Source: Pseudomonadota bacterium (GTDB lineage: Bacteria; Pseudomonadota; Gammaproteobacteria; Burkholderiales; Burkholderiaceae). Taken from it: DNA of 5,951 bases. The DNA is taken from positions 1-5,951 of the forward strand of contig JAEZQX010000238.1 in the NCBI GenBank assembly GCA_023441105.1, written 5' to 3'. The notes under the pieces are model-generated. The model worked only from the letters and a program-made list of their open reading frames with translations, made no database searches and was not told the origin of the DNA. Every line of letters starts with the position of its first letter. The first letter of the stretch is position 1. Of the stretch, positions 1-5,951 are shown piece after piece. Position numbers and translations under genes: made by a program.

Positions 1-3
1 GTT

Positions 4-37
4 GCGTTCGGGCAGGGCAAGGCGTCTGCCCGAACGC
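4..37. repeat. Perfect 12-bp inverted repeat downstream of the kinase gene; possible terminator stem
   Basis: Bases 4-15 (GCGTTCGGGCAG) are exactly reverse-complementary to 26-37 (CTGCCCGAACGC), with a 10-nt loop. Transcribed from either strand it would form a strong GC-rich hairpin. It lies about 135 nt beyond the stop codon of the kinase gene, so it could terminate the leftward operon. No T-rich run follows the stem in the plus direction, and in the minus direction only three bases remain in the window, so intrinsic termination cannot be shown. It could also be a dispersed REP-like element. Bases 38-172 hold no convincing gene or further structure. Confidence 0.6.
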
Positions 38-172
38 GCAGGCGACCCCGACGAGTTGGCGGGAGGCCATGCGGCCGGCCGGCAAGTCGTGGCGGGTGCT
101 CAGGTACCGGCAAGGTAGCAACGGCGAGATCGAATTTTCGTCGAATGCCATCGCGGGCGGCGGCCACCGGCT

Positions 173-1561
173 TCATGCGGCCTGCCTGAATTCTTCAACC
201 GCGACCGCCCCGGGATACGCCAACGGCGGGAAGGCCACCCGGACCTCGAGGCCGCGTCCCGCGGCCGGCGTCGCGAGCGCCACCGCCGCGCCGTGGCGGT
301 CCGCGATGGCCTTGACGATGGAAAGACCCAGGCCGCTGCCGACCGCGGCGCTCGGCGGCGCTTCGTCGTCGAGCCCCCGGTAGAACCGGTCGAACACCCG
401 TGCCCGCTCCGCCTCCGGTATGCCGGGCCCCTCGTCGACGATGCTCAGTATCACGCCTTGGCCGGCAACTCGTGCCGCGCTGGCGCTGACCGCGCCGCCC
501 GCGGGCGTGTGGCGCAAGGCGTTCTGCAGCAGGTTGTTCACCATGACGAGAAGCTGCTCCGCATCCCCGTGCACCAGCAGATCCTCGCCCGCTGCCGCGC
601 CAAGGTCGATGTCGGCAGCATCCGCCTGCGCCGACAACCGCGCCACCGCCTCGCGAACCAGGGGCCCGAGATCAACCGTGGTCGCCTCATGCCGCCAGCC
701 GCCGGGCTCCACCCGGGAGAGCGCCAGCAACTGGGCGATCAGCCTTTCCGCTCGCGCCAGGCCGGCCTTCAGGTCGACCATGGCGTCGGCGCGTTCGCCG
801 GCCCCTCGGGCGCGTTCCAGCAACTGCACCTGCAGCTTCAACGCCGTGATCGGCGTGCGCAACTCGTGCGCGGCATCCGCGACGAACCTGCGCTGCACGG
901 CAAAGGCCTCCGACAGCCGCTGCATCAGACGGTTGATGGCATGGATCATCGGATGAAGCTCGCGCGGCACCTCCGCCGCCGGGATGGGTTCGAGCGACTG
1001 CGCGGTCAGCGCACCGATGTGGTCGGCCGTCGCCCTGAGCGGGCCCAGCCCGCGCTTCAGCGCCGCCACCACCAGGCCCCCGATCAGCAGCACCAGCAGG
1101 ATCAGCACCGGCACCAGCTTGGCTGCCACTTCGGCGGCCTCGAACTCGCGGGCAGCGACACGCTGCGCCGCCTGCACGACCGAGTCGCCCTGCCGGACGG
1201 TGAAAACCTGCCAGTCCTCGGCGTTGGACTGCACCCGCGAATGCCCTTCGGCGGTGTTGAACGGCAGCACGATGCGCGGATCCGAGGAGAAGATCAGCCG
1301 TCCGTCGCCGCTCCAGCTCACGATGGCGAAATCCAGATCCGCCAGCGAAGCGGCCATCATCGGAACAGGCGGCTCCGCGCCGCGGCCGACCAGCTCGTGG
1401 CTGGCGACCGACAGCGCGACCTGCTTGAGGTTCTCGTCGAGGATCTCGTCGATCTCCGAGAGCGCGACGTAGTAGGACACGATCACCAGGACGATGGCAC
1501 CGGCGCTGAGCGCGCCGAGGATCCAGACCAGCAGGTGGCGCTGGATGGAAGGCATCACCAC
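173..1561 (-). CDS. Sensor histidine kinase of a two-component system, QseC/PmrB-like
   Basis: Inner-membrane sensor kinase of 462 residues, expected to phosphorylate the response regulator encoded just upstream. A first membrane helix lies near residues 12-31, a periplasmic region of about 115 residues follows, and a second helix lies near 149-168. Next come a HAMP-like linker (about 169-222), the H-box AAHELRTP with phospho-accepting His232, and the ATPase domain: N-box NNLLQNALRHT (342-352), G1 DEGPGIP (376-382), F-box FDRFYR (390-395) and G2 GSGLGLS (408-414). The start of the periplasmic domain and its DWQVF segment resemble the 2CSK_N type found in QseC and TctE. The GTG at 1561 has a GAGG 8 nt upstream (1570-1573) and overlaps the regulator by 7 bp. 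The ATG at 1555, in a TGATG overlap, is equally plausible and gives 460 residues. Overlap implies translational coupling. Operon context points to a PmrB role, but the sequence alone does not separate PmrB from QseC. Confidence 0.93.
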   Translation of the reverse strand: MVMPSIQRHLLVWILGALSAGAIVLVIVSYYVALSEIDEILDENLKQVALSVASHELVGRGAEPPVPMMAASLADLDFAIVSWSGDGRLIFSSDPRIVLPFNTAEGHSRVQSNAEDWQVFTVRQGDSVVQAAQRVAAREFEAAEVAAKLVPVLILLVLLIGGLVVAALKRGLGPLRATADHIGALTAQSLEPIPAAEVPRELHPMIHAINRLMQRLSEAFAVQRRFVADAAHELRTPITALKLQVQLLERARGAGERADAMVDLKAGLARAERLIAQLLALSRVEPGGWRHEATTVDLGPLVREAVARLSAQADAADIDLGAAAGEDLLVHGDAEQLLVMVNNLLQNALRHTPAGGAVSASAARVAGQGVILSIVDEGPGIPEAERARVFDRFYRGLDDEAPPSAAVGSGLGLSIVKAIADRHGAAVALATPAAGRGLEVRVAFPPLAYPGAVAVEEFRQAA

Positions 1562-2229
1562 GGCCGCGGCCTCGCCCCGTCGACGCGGTAGCCCACGCCG
1601 CGGATGTTGCGGATGGCGGCGCTGCCCAGCTTGCGCCGCAGCTTGTGCAGGTGGACTTCCACCGCATTGCTGCCGATGGACGAGTCCCAGTCGTATACCG
1701 CCTCCTCCAGTTCGGCGCGCGACATGACGCCGTCACCCTTGCGCATCAGCGCCTCGAGGATCGCGAACTCGCGGGCGGACAGCGCCACCTCGTTGCCATC
1801 CTGCGTCACCCGCCGGCCTACCGGATCGAGCGAGATCGCGCCGACGGTGAGCACCGGCGAGCCGCTGCCGGCGGCCCGCCGCAAGAGTGCGCGAACCCGC
1901 GCGATCAGCTCGTCGAGATCGAACGGCTTCAGGAGGTAGTCGTCGGCACCGGCATTCAGCCCCTCGATGCGATCCTGGACCGCATCGCGCGCCGTCGCCA
2001 CCAGCACCGGGATCCGGTTCCCCGCCCTGCGCAGCGCTACCAGCACCGCCAGCCCGTCCTTGCGCGGCAAGCCGAGGTCGAGGATGGCCAGGTCGTAGAT
2101 CGCCGTGGCGGCCGACAGCTCGGCCGCATGCCCGTCCTGCACCCAGTCCACCGCGAACCCGGCGCCGGCCAACCCCTTCTTGACGGCAGCCCCCACCATC
2201 GCATCGTCCTCGACGAGCAGGATCCTCAT
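1555..2229 (-). CDS. OmpR-family response regulator, PmrA/QseB-like
   Basis: Cytoplasmic DNA-binding response regulator of 224 residues, a typical length for the family. The receiver domain (1-117) shows the acidic cluster EDD at 7-9, phospho-acceptor Asp51 in ILDLGLP, Thr79 and Lys101 in KPFD. The C-terminal winged-helix domain (about 125-218) contains the recognition-helix stretch SNAVEVHLHKLRRKLG (187-202) and the RGVGYR wing (210-215), as in QseB, PmrA and TctD. The start at 2229 was chosen because the receiver begins at once with MRILLVEDD; an in-frame upstream extension to 2310 adds only unrelated sequence. No Shine-Dalgarno motif precedes the ATG. The gene lies 93 bp after the phosphatase gene and overlaps the kinase gene. 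Two direct-repeat CTTAAG sites at the head of the operon are the probable targets, which argues for a PmrA-like, autoregulated role. Assignment as a regulator is firm; the choice between PmrA and QseB is inferred. Confidence 0.94.
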   Translation of the reverse strand: MRILLVEDDAMVGAAVKKGLAGAGFAVDWVQDGHAAELSAATAIYDLAILDLGLPRKDGLAVLVALRRAGNRIPVLVATARDAVQDRIEGLNAGADDYLLKPFDLDELIARVRALLRRAAGSGSPVLTVGAISLDPVGRRVTQDGNEVALSAREFAILEALMRKGDGVMSRAELEEAVYDWDSSIGSNAVEVHLHKLRRKLGSAAIRNIRGVGYRVDGARPRPW

Positions 2230-2236
2230 CCTGGCA

Positions 2237-2242
2237 ATATTA
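2237..2242 (-). promoter_or_regulatory. Possible internal -10 element (TAATAT) before the response regulator gene
   Basis: Read on the minus strand, TAATAT sits in an otherwise GC-rich gap and ends 7 nt before the regulator ATG at 2229. If used, transcription would start at or next to the ATG and give a nearly leaderless mRNA, which fits the missing Shine-Dalgarno motif. No convincing -35 hexamer lies 16-18 bp upstream, so this is a weak candidate for a secondary promoter that keeps a basal level of the two-component system. Confidence 0.28.
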
Positions 2243-2322
2243 GCCGGCCCCCGCAAAGGCCGCTCGGCGCGCAGCATCGGCCGCAAGGCGCCGCGGCACG
2301 GGCCAGGCAAGTGACAGTGACA

Positions 2323-3030
2323 TCAGCCTGCGCCAACCGCCGCGCCACCGACCTGCGGGACCGCGCCACCGGCGGCGGCGGACGACTGCCGGAAGACGAG
2401 CGCCGCAAGGGCCCAGCAGGAGGCCGCGGACCACAGGTTGTGGCTGACGAAATGCGCCCCCTGCGCAATCCGCACGAGGCTGAAGCCGGTACCGGCCAGC
2501 AGGACGAGAATCAGCCCGGACCACTCCAGCCGGCGGTTGCCGGTCACCATGCCGGCGAAGTAGATCGCCACCAGTGCGAAGCCGCCGGCTGCATGCCCAC
2601 CGGGAAAGCATGAACCGGCATCGGCCGGCGACGTGAACCAGAATGGCCGTGCCTGCTCGAGGCCACCATACTGCACCAGCGACCACGGGCACCTCGGCGT
2701 GGTGACGCTCTTGAGGACGACCACCAGCATCGGGCCTGCCGCCAGCGCCGCGGCCGTGGTCAGGAGCAGCCGGGCGTACCGCTGCAGCGGCTGCCACCAT
2801 GTCGCAAGGATTCCCATCCCCGCCAGTACGGCGAACAGGGCGACCACCAGGGCATTGGGCAGGCGATGGCCGAGCAGTTCGAGCAGCGCCGACCGGCGGG
2901 CCGGGAAGCCGGCCGTCGCCGGATCGAAGAACCAGCCGGTGACCGCCTGATCGACGCCGGAGCCGTGAGCCAGCAGCGCCGCCAGCGCCAGCAAACCGGG
3001 GATCAGCACGACGTGCGTGCGCAGTGTCAC
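2323..3030 (-). CDS. PAP2-family integral membrane phosphatase
   Basis: Membrane protein of 235 residues with about five or six hydrophobic segments, probably hydrolysing a phosphate or pyrophosphate on a lipid substrate at the periplasmic face. PAP2 motifs are present in altered form. Motif 1 is KSVTTPRCP (Lys107 to Pro115), with Cys114 where Arg is usual. Motif 2 is CFPGGH (141-146). Motif 3 is RIAQGAHFVSH, with Arg187 and His193 kept but His197 where the usual Asp stands. The C-terminal tail is low-complexity Ala/Gly. The GTG at 3030 was chosen because it overlaps the eptA stop as GTGA; another GTG at 3042 would add four residues. The overlap indicates co-transcription and translational coupling with eptA, so lipid A, undecaprenyl pyrophosphate or a phospholipid by-product of EptA are reasonable substrates, but none can be read from the sequence. 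Family assignment is confident; substrate is unknown. Confidence 0.88.
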   Translation of the reverse strand: MTLRTHVVLIPGLLALAALLAHGSGVDQAVTGWFFDPATAGFPARRSALLELLGHRLPNALVVALFAVLAGMGILATWWQPLQRYARLLLTTAAALAAGPMLVVVLKSVTTPRCPWSLVQYGGLEQARPFWFTSPADAGSCFPGGHAAGGFALVAIYFAGMVTGNRRLEWSGLILVLLAGTGFSLVRIAQGAHFVSHNLWSAASCWALAALVFRQSSAAAGGAVPQVGGAAVGAG

Positions 3031-4766
3031 CCCGCGTGGCACGGCCGGCTCAGGTCCAGGGATGCATCCCTCGCATTCGTCCCCACGCCGAGCATGCCCA
3101 GCACCGAGTGGAACAGGTTGTCATGGGACGTCGGCAGCCCGGCCTGGCGTCGCAGACAGGCCTGGTCGAGGCCGTGGGAGGCGGCAAACTCCGGCGAGAG
3201 CCACATCACCATCGGCACTTCCTTCTGTACCGGCGGCGCGACCGCATAAGGTATGCCGTGCAGGTAGAGACCGGCCTCCCCGAGGGATTCGCCGTGGTCG
3301 GACACGTACAGCAGCGCCGTGTCGTAGGTGGCCTGCTTCGCGACGAGGAAGTCCAGCACCTGGGCGAGGACGTGGTCGGTGTAGAGGATCGAATTGTCGT
3401 AGGCATTGACGATCTCGCGCCGGCTGCAGGCGCGCAGGTCCGCGGTATCGCAGGTCGGGGTGAAGCGGCGGAATTCCGGCGGGTAGCGGTTGAAGTACGC
3501 CGGGCCGTGACTGCCCATCTGATGGAGGACGACGAACGTGTTGCCCTTGCGATCGAGCAGTACGTCGTCCATTCCCCGCAGCAGCGCCGCGTCCAGGCAG
3601 ACGCCTTCGCCGCAGAGGTCCGCGAGCGGCTGCCGGTCCACGCGCTCCTCGGCGAGACCGGCGCAGACGCCCTTGCAGCCGGTGTTGTTGTCTCGCCAGA
3701 TCACCTCGAAGCCCGCGCGCCGGAGCACGTGCAACAGCGAATCGCTGTGCCGGATCCGGTCCGCGTCGTAGTCGCGCCTGCCGACGGCGGCGAACATGCA
3801 TGGCAACGAGGTCTCGGTGTCGGTTCCACATGAGCGCACGGCGTCGAAATAGATGACGTCGCGACGCGCGAGCTGCGGCGTGGTCTGGCGCTCGTAGCTG
3901 CCGAGGCCCCAGTTGGCCGCGCGGGCGGTCTCGCCGATGACCATCACGAACAGCGTCGGCTTGCCACGGGCGCGACCGGGATCGGCAAGATGGGCGTCGC
4001 CTCCGACCTCCAGGCGCGCCTGGACAGCGCCTGGCTCGACCGACGTCACGGCCCGCGCAGTCGAATAGAGCAGGTTCGCCGGCGTGATCAGATAACGCAC
4101 TTCCTTGTGGTTGCGCATCAGCGACGACAGGTCCTGGTAGGCCAGGCCGATCGCGCCGCCTGCCAGCACCAGCGCGCCCAGGAGCCAAATCAACCGGATG
4201 CCGACAGCCCGCGACGCCGACCTGCGCTGCAAGGGCACCAGCCACAGCAGGACGATCGGCGGGCCCGCCTGCAATGCCAGGTGCAGGGCCATCCGCCAGG
4301 TCAGGAGGTCACGCGACTCCTTCAGCTCGGTGGCAAGCACGTTGCGCAGCATGCCGGGGTCGAGATACACGGAGAAGGAATCCATGTAGTACGTGGCGAG
4401 GGCGGTGGCCAGGAAGAGGATCGAGAGCAGCGGCCTTGCCGTCCGGCGCGTGACGAAGGGGGCGATGAGCAGGAAATGGATGCCGACCAGTGCGACCAGC
4501 AGCGCACAGGCGAAGGTCCAGGTGCCGCCGCTCGCTGCGCTCCGCCCGGCCAGGGCGGCACTCCAGAACTGCCCGTTGCAGGCCAGCGCAAAGAACAGGC
4601 TGGCCAGCAGCACCAGCACCTCGCTGCCGATGGGTGGCGGCAGCCGCTGCCCGGTCCGCAATCCACCGCGGGTCATCGCTTGATCGAGACGCGCAGGCCG
4701 GAAGCGCGAAACGACCGCACCCGCGGGTTCCAGGTCCGAGGGGTTCAAGCCGGAAGAGGAGGTCAT
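3027..4766 (-). CDS. eptA: Lipid A phosphoethanolamine transferase EptA (PmrC)
   Basis: Inner-membrane enzyme that moves phosphoethanolamine from phosphatidylethanolamine to lipid A phosphates, lowering surface negative charge and affinity for polymyxin. In this 579-residue reading, five membrane helices lie near 47-65, 83-105, 112-131, 158-178 and 190-210, followed by a periplasmic alkaline-phosphatase-like domain. Active-site residues align with EptA/MCR: Glu279 in VIGETARA, nucleophile Thr317 in SCGTDTETS, His420 in HQMGSHGPAYF, Asp490-His491 in YVSDHGESLGE and His503 in YLHG. Ten cysteines fall in five likely disulfide pairs (313/323, 364/368, 385/390, 439/447, 537/576). The last pair resembles chromosomal EptA rather than MCR-1. 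The start is uncertain: the ATG at 4766 leaves room for a promoter downstream of the operator; the ATG at 4676 gives 549 residues, nearer the usual length of about 547; a GTG at 4835 almost reaches the operator. None has a clear ribosome binding site. First gene of the leftward operon. Confidence 0.95.
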   Translation of the reverse strand: MTSSSGLNPSDLEPAGAVVSRFRPARLDQAMTRGGLRTGQRLPPPIGSEVLVLLASLFFALACNGQFWSAALAGRSAASGGTWTFACALLVALVGIHFLLIAPFVTRRTARPLLSILFLATALATYYMDSFSVYLDPGMLRNVLATELKESRDLLTWRMALHLALQAGPPIVLLWLVPLQRRSASRAVGIRLIWLLGALVLAGGAIGLAYQDLSSLMRNHKEVRYLITPANLLYSTARAVTSVEPGAVQARLEVGGDAHLADPGRARGKPTLFVMVIGETARAANWGLGSYERQTTPQLARRDVIYFDAVRSCGTDTETSLPCMFAAVGRRDYDADRIRHSDSLLHVLRRAGFEVIWRDNNTGCKGVCAGLAEERVDRQPLADLCGEGVCLDAALLRGMDDVLLDRKGNTFVVLHQMGSHGPAYFNRYPPEFRRFTPTCDTADLRACSRREIVNAYDNSILYTDHVLAQVLDFLVAKQATYDTALLYVSDHGESLGEAGLYLHGIPYAVAPPVQKEVPMVMWLSPEFAASHGLDQACLRRQAGLPTSHDNLFHSVLGMLGVGTNARDASLDLSRPCHAG

Positions 4767-4842
4767 GGCTGGGAAGAGGCCGAGCGGGCGCGGCGGGTAG
4801 CACGATGGAGGACAGGATCCCAAGCATCGTGTCACACCAACG

Positions 4843-4859
4843 CTTAACGAGAACTTAAG
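4843..4859 (-). promoter_or_regulatory. PmrA/QseB-type operator box facing eptA
   Basis: The plus strand reads CTTAACGAGAACTTAAG; in the eptA direction this is CTTAAG-TTCTC-GTTAAG. Two hexamers are repeated 11 bp apart, the arrangement known for PmrA boxes (YTTAAK-N5-YTTAAK) and shared by QseB sites. It lies 76 nt before the ATG at 4766. No strong -10 is visible downstream: TGGGAT (4817-4822) sits at the same 20-bp offset as the -10 of the divergent promoter but matches consensus poorly, and GATGCT (4823-4828) is an alternative. The weak -10 would suit a promoter that depends on an activator. Confidence 0.78.
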
Positions 4860-4883
4860 TTGCCGCGTTCGTTCTTGCGCCCC

Positions 4884-4900
4884 GTTAAGTCGCGCTTAAG
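4884..4900 (+). promoter_or_regulatory. PmrA/QseB-type operator box facing the glycosyltransferase gene
   Basis: The plus strand reads GTTAAG-TCGCG-CTTAAG, again two hexamers 11 bp apart. The right half-site ends 20 bp before the TAAAAT hexamer at 4921, so the box would span roughly -49 to -33 and overlap the -35 region. That is the position expected for an OmpR-family activator touching RNA polymerase. It starts 41 bp from the eptA-facing box, close to four helical turns, so both sites lie on nearly the same DNA face. Confidence 0.8.
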
Positions 4901-4920
4901 CCTTGATCGCCGGCGACTAC

Positions 4921-4926
4921 TAAAAT
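4921..4926 (+). promoter_or_regulatory. -10 element (TAAAAT) of the divergent glycosyltransferase promoter
   Basis: TAAAAT differs from TATAAT at one position and stands out in GC-rich surroundings. The predicted start of transcription near 4933 would give a leader of about 54 nt. No consensus -35 lies 17 bp upstream; the operator half-site CTTAAG takes that place, which fits activator-dependent transcription. Confidence 0.6.
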
Positions 4927-4972
4927 TGAGCCGGCGGACGGGTCGCCAAGGCCTGGCTGCGTCTAGCCAATC

Positions 4973-4977
4973 GGAGA
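4973..4977 (+). promoter_or_regulatory. Ribosome binding site supporting the GTG start at 4987
   Basis: GGAGA ends 9 nt before the GTG at 4987. A second GGAG at 4980-4983 is only 3 nt from the codon and less well placed. These purine runs favour GTG 4987 over the in-frame ATG at 5017, which has no such motif and would cut into the first membrane helix. Confidence 0.6.
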
Positions 4978-4986
4978 CTGGAGAGC

Positions 4987-5951
4987 GTGCGAACGCTGCG
5001 CCTGCTCGGTCCCTGGATGCTGGTCGGCCTCTGGGCCCTGCTCACGCTGGTGGCGCTGTGGGCACGGCCGCTGGCACCGGTCGATGAGACGCGTTATGCA
5101 AGCGTGGCGTGGGAAATGTGGCTGCGCTCGGATTGGCTGCTGCCGCACCTCAACGGAACGCCCTACCCCGACAAGCCGCCCCTGCTCTTCTGGCTGGTCA
5201 ACCTCACGTGGCTGCTCGCCGGGCCGAGCGATTGGGCCACTCGCTTGGTCCCGGCGATCGCCACGCTGCTCGACCTGTGGTTGCTCCATGGTCTTGAGCG
5301 GTTGCTGTGGCCGCAGGATGCGGACCGCCCGGCACTGTCGCCGTGGATCTTCTATGGCTCCGTACTCGTCGCGCCCTTCGGCACTTCATTGATGTTCGAT
5401 CTGCTGCTGACGACAAGCGTCCTGCTGGCGCTGATTGGACTGGCCGGTGCCGCTCGCCGGGACGGTATCGGCAACTGGGCGCTTTACGCCGCCGGCATCG
5501 GCCTCGGTACCCTCACCAAGGGGCCGGTGATCCTGATGTACCTGTTGCCGGTGGCCTTGCTCGCACCCTGGTGGCTGCCGACCGCGCCTCGCCAAGGCTG
5601 GTGGCAGTGGTACCGGCCACTGATCCTCGCCTTCCTGGCGGGTGTCGCGCTGGCATTGTTCTGGGCGATCCCGGCTGCCCGCCGCGGCGGCGCCGGTTAT
5701 GCCGAGGCCATCTTCCTCGGTCAGACCGCAGGCCGCATGGTCCGGGCCTTCCAGCACGCGCGTCCCTGGTGGTGGTACCTGGTGCTGCTGCCGGCGATCC
5801 TGCTGCCGTGGTCACTCTGGCCGCCGCTCTGGCGCGGGCTGGCAGCACTTGGCCGGGAAGCCGGCAGCAGCGAGCGCTTCTGTCTGGCCTGGCTGTCGCC
5901 GGGGCTCGCCGGCTTCAGCGCGATCAGCGGCAAGCAGGCCCACTACCTGCT
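4987..5951 (+). CDS. PMT/ArnT-like membrane glycosyltransferase (GT-C fold), 3' end outside window
   Basis: The first 321 residues of a multi-span inner-membrane protein that continues past the right edge. Such enzymes move a sugar from a polyprenyl-phosphate carrier to a periplasmic acceptor. The first helix (about 8-27) is followed by the family signature VDETRYA, with Asp33-Glu34 in the first periplasmic loop where the catalytic Asp is expected. Further conserved-looking spots are PDKPPLLFW (61-69), Asp138 in MFDLLL, LTKGP (176-180), QHARPWWWY (256-264) and SGKQAHYLL, the counterpart of KGKLPTYIL in E. coli ArnT. Many Trp, Leu and Pro residues give alternating helices and loops. It is transcribed away from eptA across a shared control region with a PmrA-type box, so lipid A is a likely acceptor and aminoarabinose a possible sugar. 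The DKPPLLFW segment differs from the EKPIAGYW of ArnT, and no arn biosynthesis genes are in view, so the sugar is not assigned and no gene symbol is given. Confidence 0.9.
   Translation, partial: MRTLRLLGPWMLVGLWALLTLVALWARPLAPVDETRYASVAWEMWLRSDWLLPHLNGTPYPDKPPLLFWLVNLTWLLAGPSDWATRLVPAIATLLDLWLLHGLERLLWPQDADRPALSPWIFYGSVLVAPFGTSLMFDLLLTTSVLLALIGLAGAARRDGIGNWALYAAGIGLGTLTKGPVILMYLLPVALLAPWWLPTAPRQGWWQWYRPLILAFLAGVALALFWAIPAARRGGAGYAEAIFLGQTAGRMVRAFQHARPWWWYLVLLPAILLPWSLWPPLWRGLAALGREAGSSERFCLAWLSPGLAGFSAISGKQAHYL

Noticed and set aside
293..1591. Long plus-strand open frame opposite the kinase gene (432 codons)
   Set aside because: Its product is rich in Arg, His, Gln and Pro with no recognisable domain, while the minus strand encodes a complete kinase with all motifs. 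It is a by-product of high GC content.
2258..2282. GGCCG/CGGCC inverted repeat between the phosphatase and regulator genes, considered as a terminator
   Set aside because: The stem is only 5 bp with a 15-nt loop and no T-run on the minus strand.
2311..2322. Tandem GTGACA-GTGACA just after the phosphatase stop
   Set aside because: Only two copies of a 6-mer with no partner elsewhere in the gap. It does not match the CTTAAG-type operator and may be chance.
1645..2613. Plus-strand open frame of 322 codons spanning the regulator, the gap and part of the phosphatase gene
   Set aside because: It crosses two well-supported minus-strand genes and has the low-complexity composition of an antisense frame.
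3024..4847. Two long plus-strand frames (3024-3833 and 3990-4847) opposite eptA
   Set aside because: The minus strand carries an intact EptA with all active-site residues and paired cysteines; the antisense products look like no protein family.
4805..4858. Short plus-strand frame of 17 codons starting at an ATG and ending inside the eptA-facing operator
   Set aside because: It has no ribosome binding site and no promoter upstream in that direction, and its stop arises from the operator sequence itself.
4860..4883. Further half-sites between the two operator boxes
   Set aside because: At the 11-bp register the hexamers are GCGTTC and TGCGCC, which do not match CTTAAG.

Overview
This is a GC-rich (visibly above 60%) bacterial chromosome fragment, most likely from a gammaproteobacterium or a related proteobacterium. 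The basis is the gene set (EptA, a QseB/PmrA-type two-component system, a GT-C glycosyltransferase) and the CTTAAG-type operator sites. No RNA genes, CRISPR arrays, insertion sequences or phage genes are visible.

Layout. Four genes run leftward on the minus strand from about 4766 to 173: an EptA-type lipid A phosphoethanolamine transferase, a PAP2-family membrane phosphatase whose start overlaps the eptA stop, an OmpR-family response regulator after a 93-bp gap, and a sensor histidine kinase overlapping the end of the regulator. This matches the known pmrC-pmrA-pmrB order with a phosphatase inserted after pmrC. A fifth gene starts divergently at 4987 on the plus strand and runs off the right edge. 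It encodes a PMT/ArnT-like multi-membrane-span glycosyltransferase. Bases 1-172 hold no recognisable gene, only a perfect 12-bp inverted repeat at 4-37.

Regulation. The divergent intergenic region holds two 17-bp direct-repeat sites, CTTAAC-N5-CTTAAG (4843-4859) and GTTAAG-N5-CTTAAG (4884-4900). Both fit the PmrA/QseB box design of hexamers repeated every 11 bp. Each is oriented toward its own gene, and the right-hand one lies 20 bp upstream of a good -10 (TAAAAT). The simplest reading is an autoregulated envelope-remodelling locus: the kinase and regulator encoded here activate their own operon (phosphoethanolamine transfer and lipid dephosphorylation) and, divergently, the glycosyltransferase. 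The expected output is a less negative outer membrane, as in polymyxin resistance. This function is inferred from homology and site architecture.
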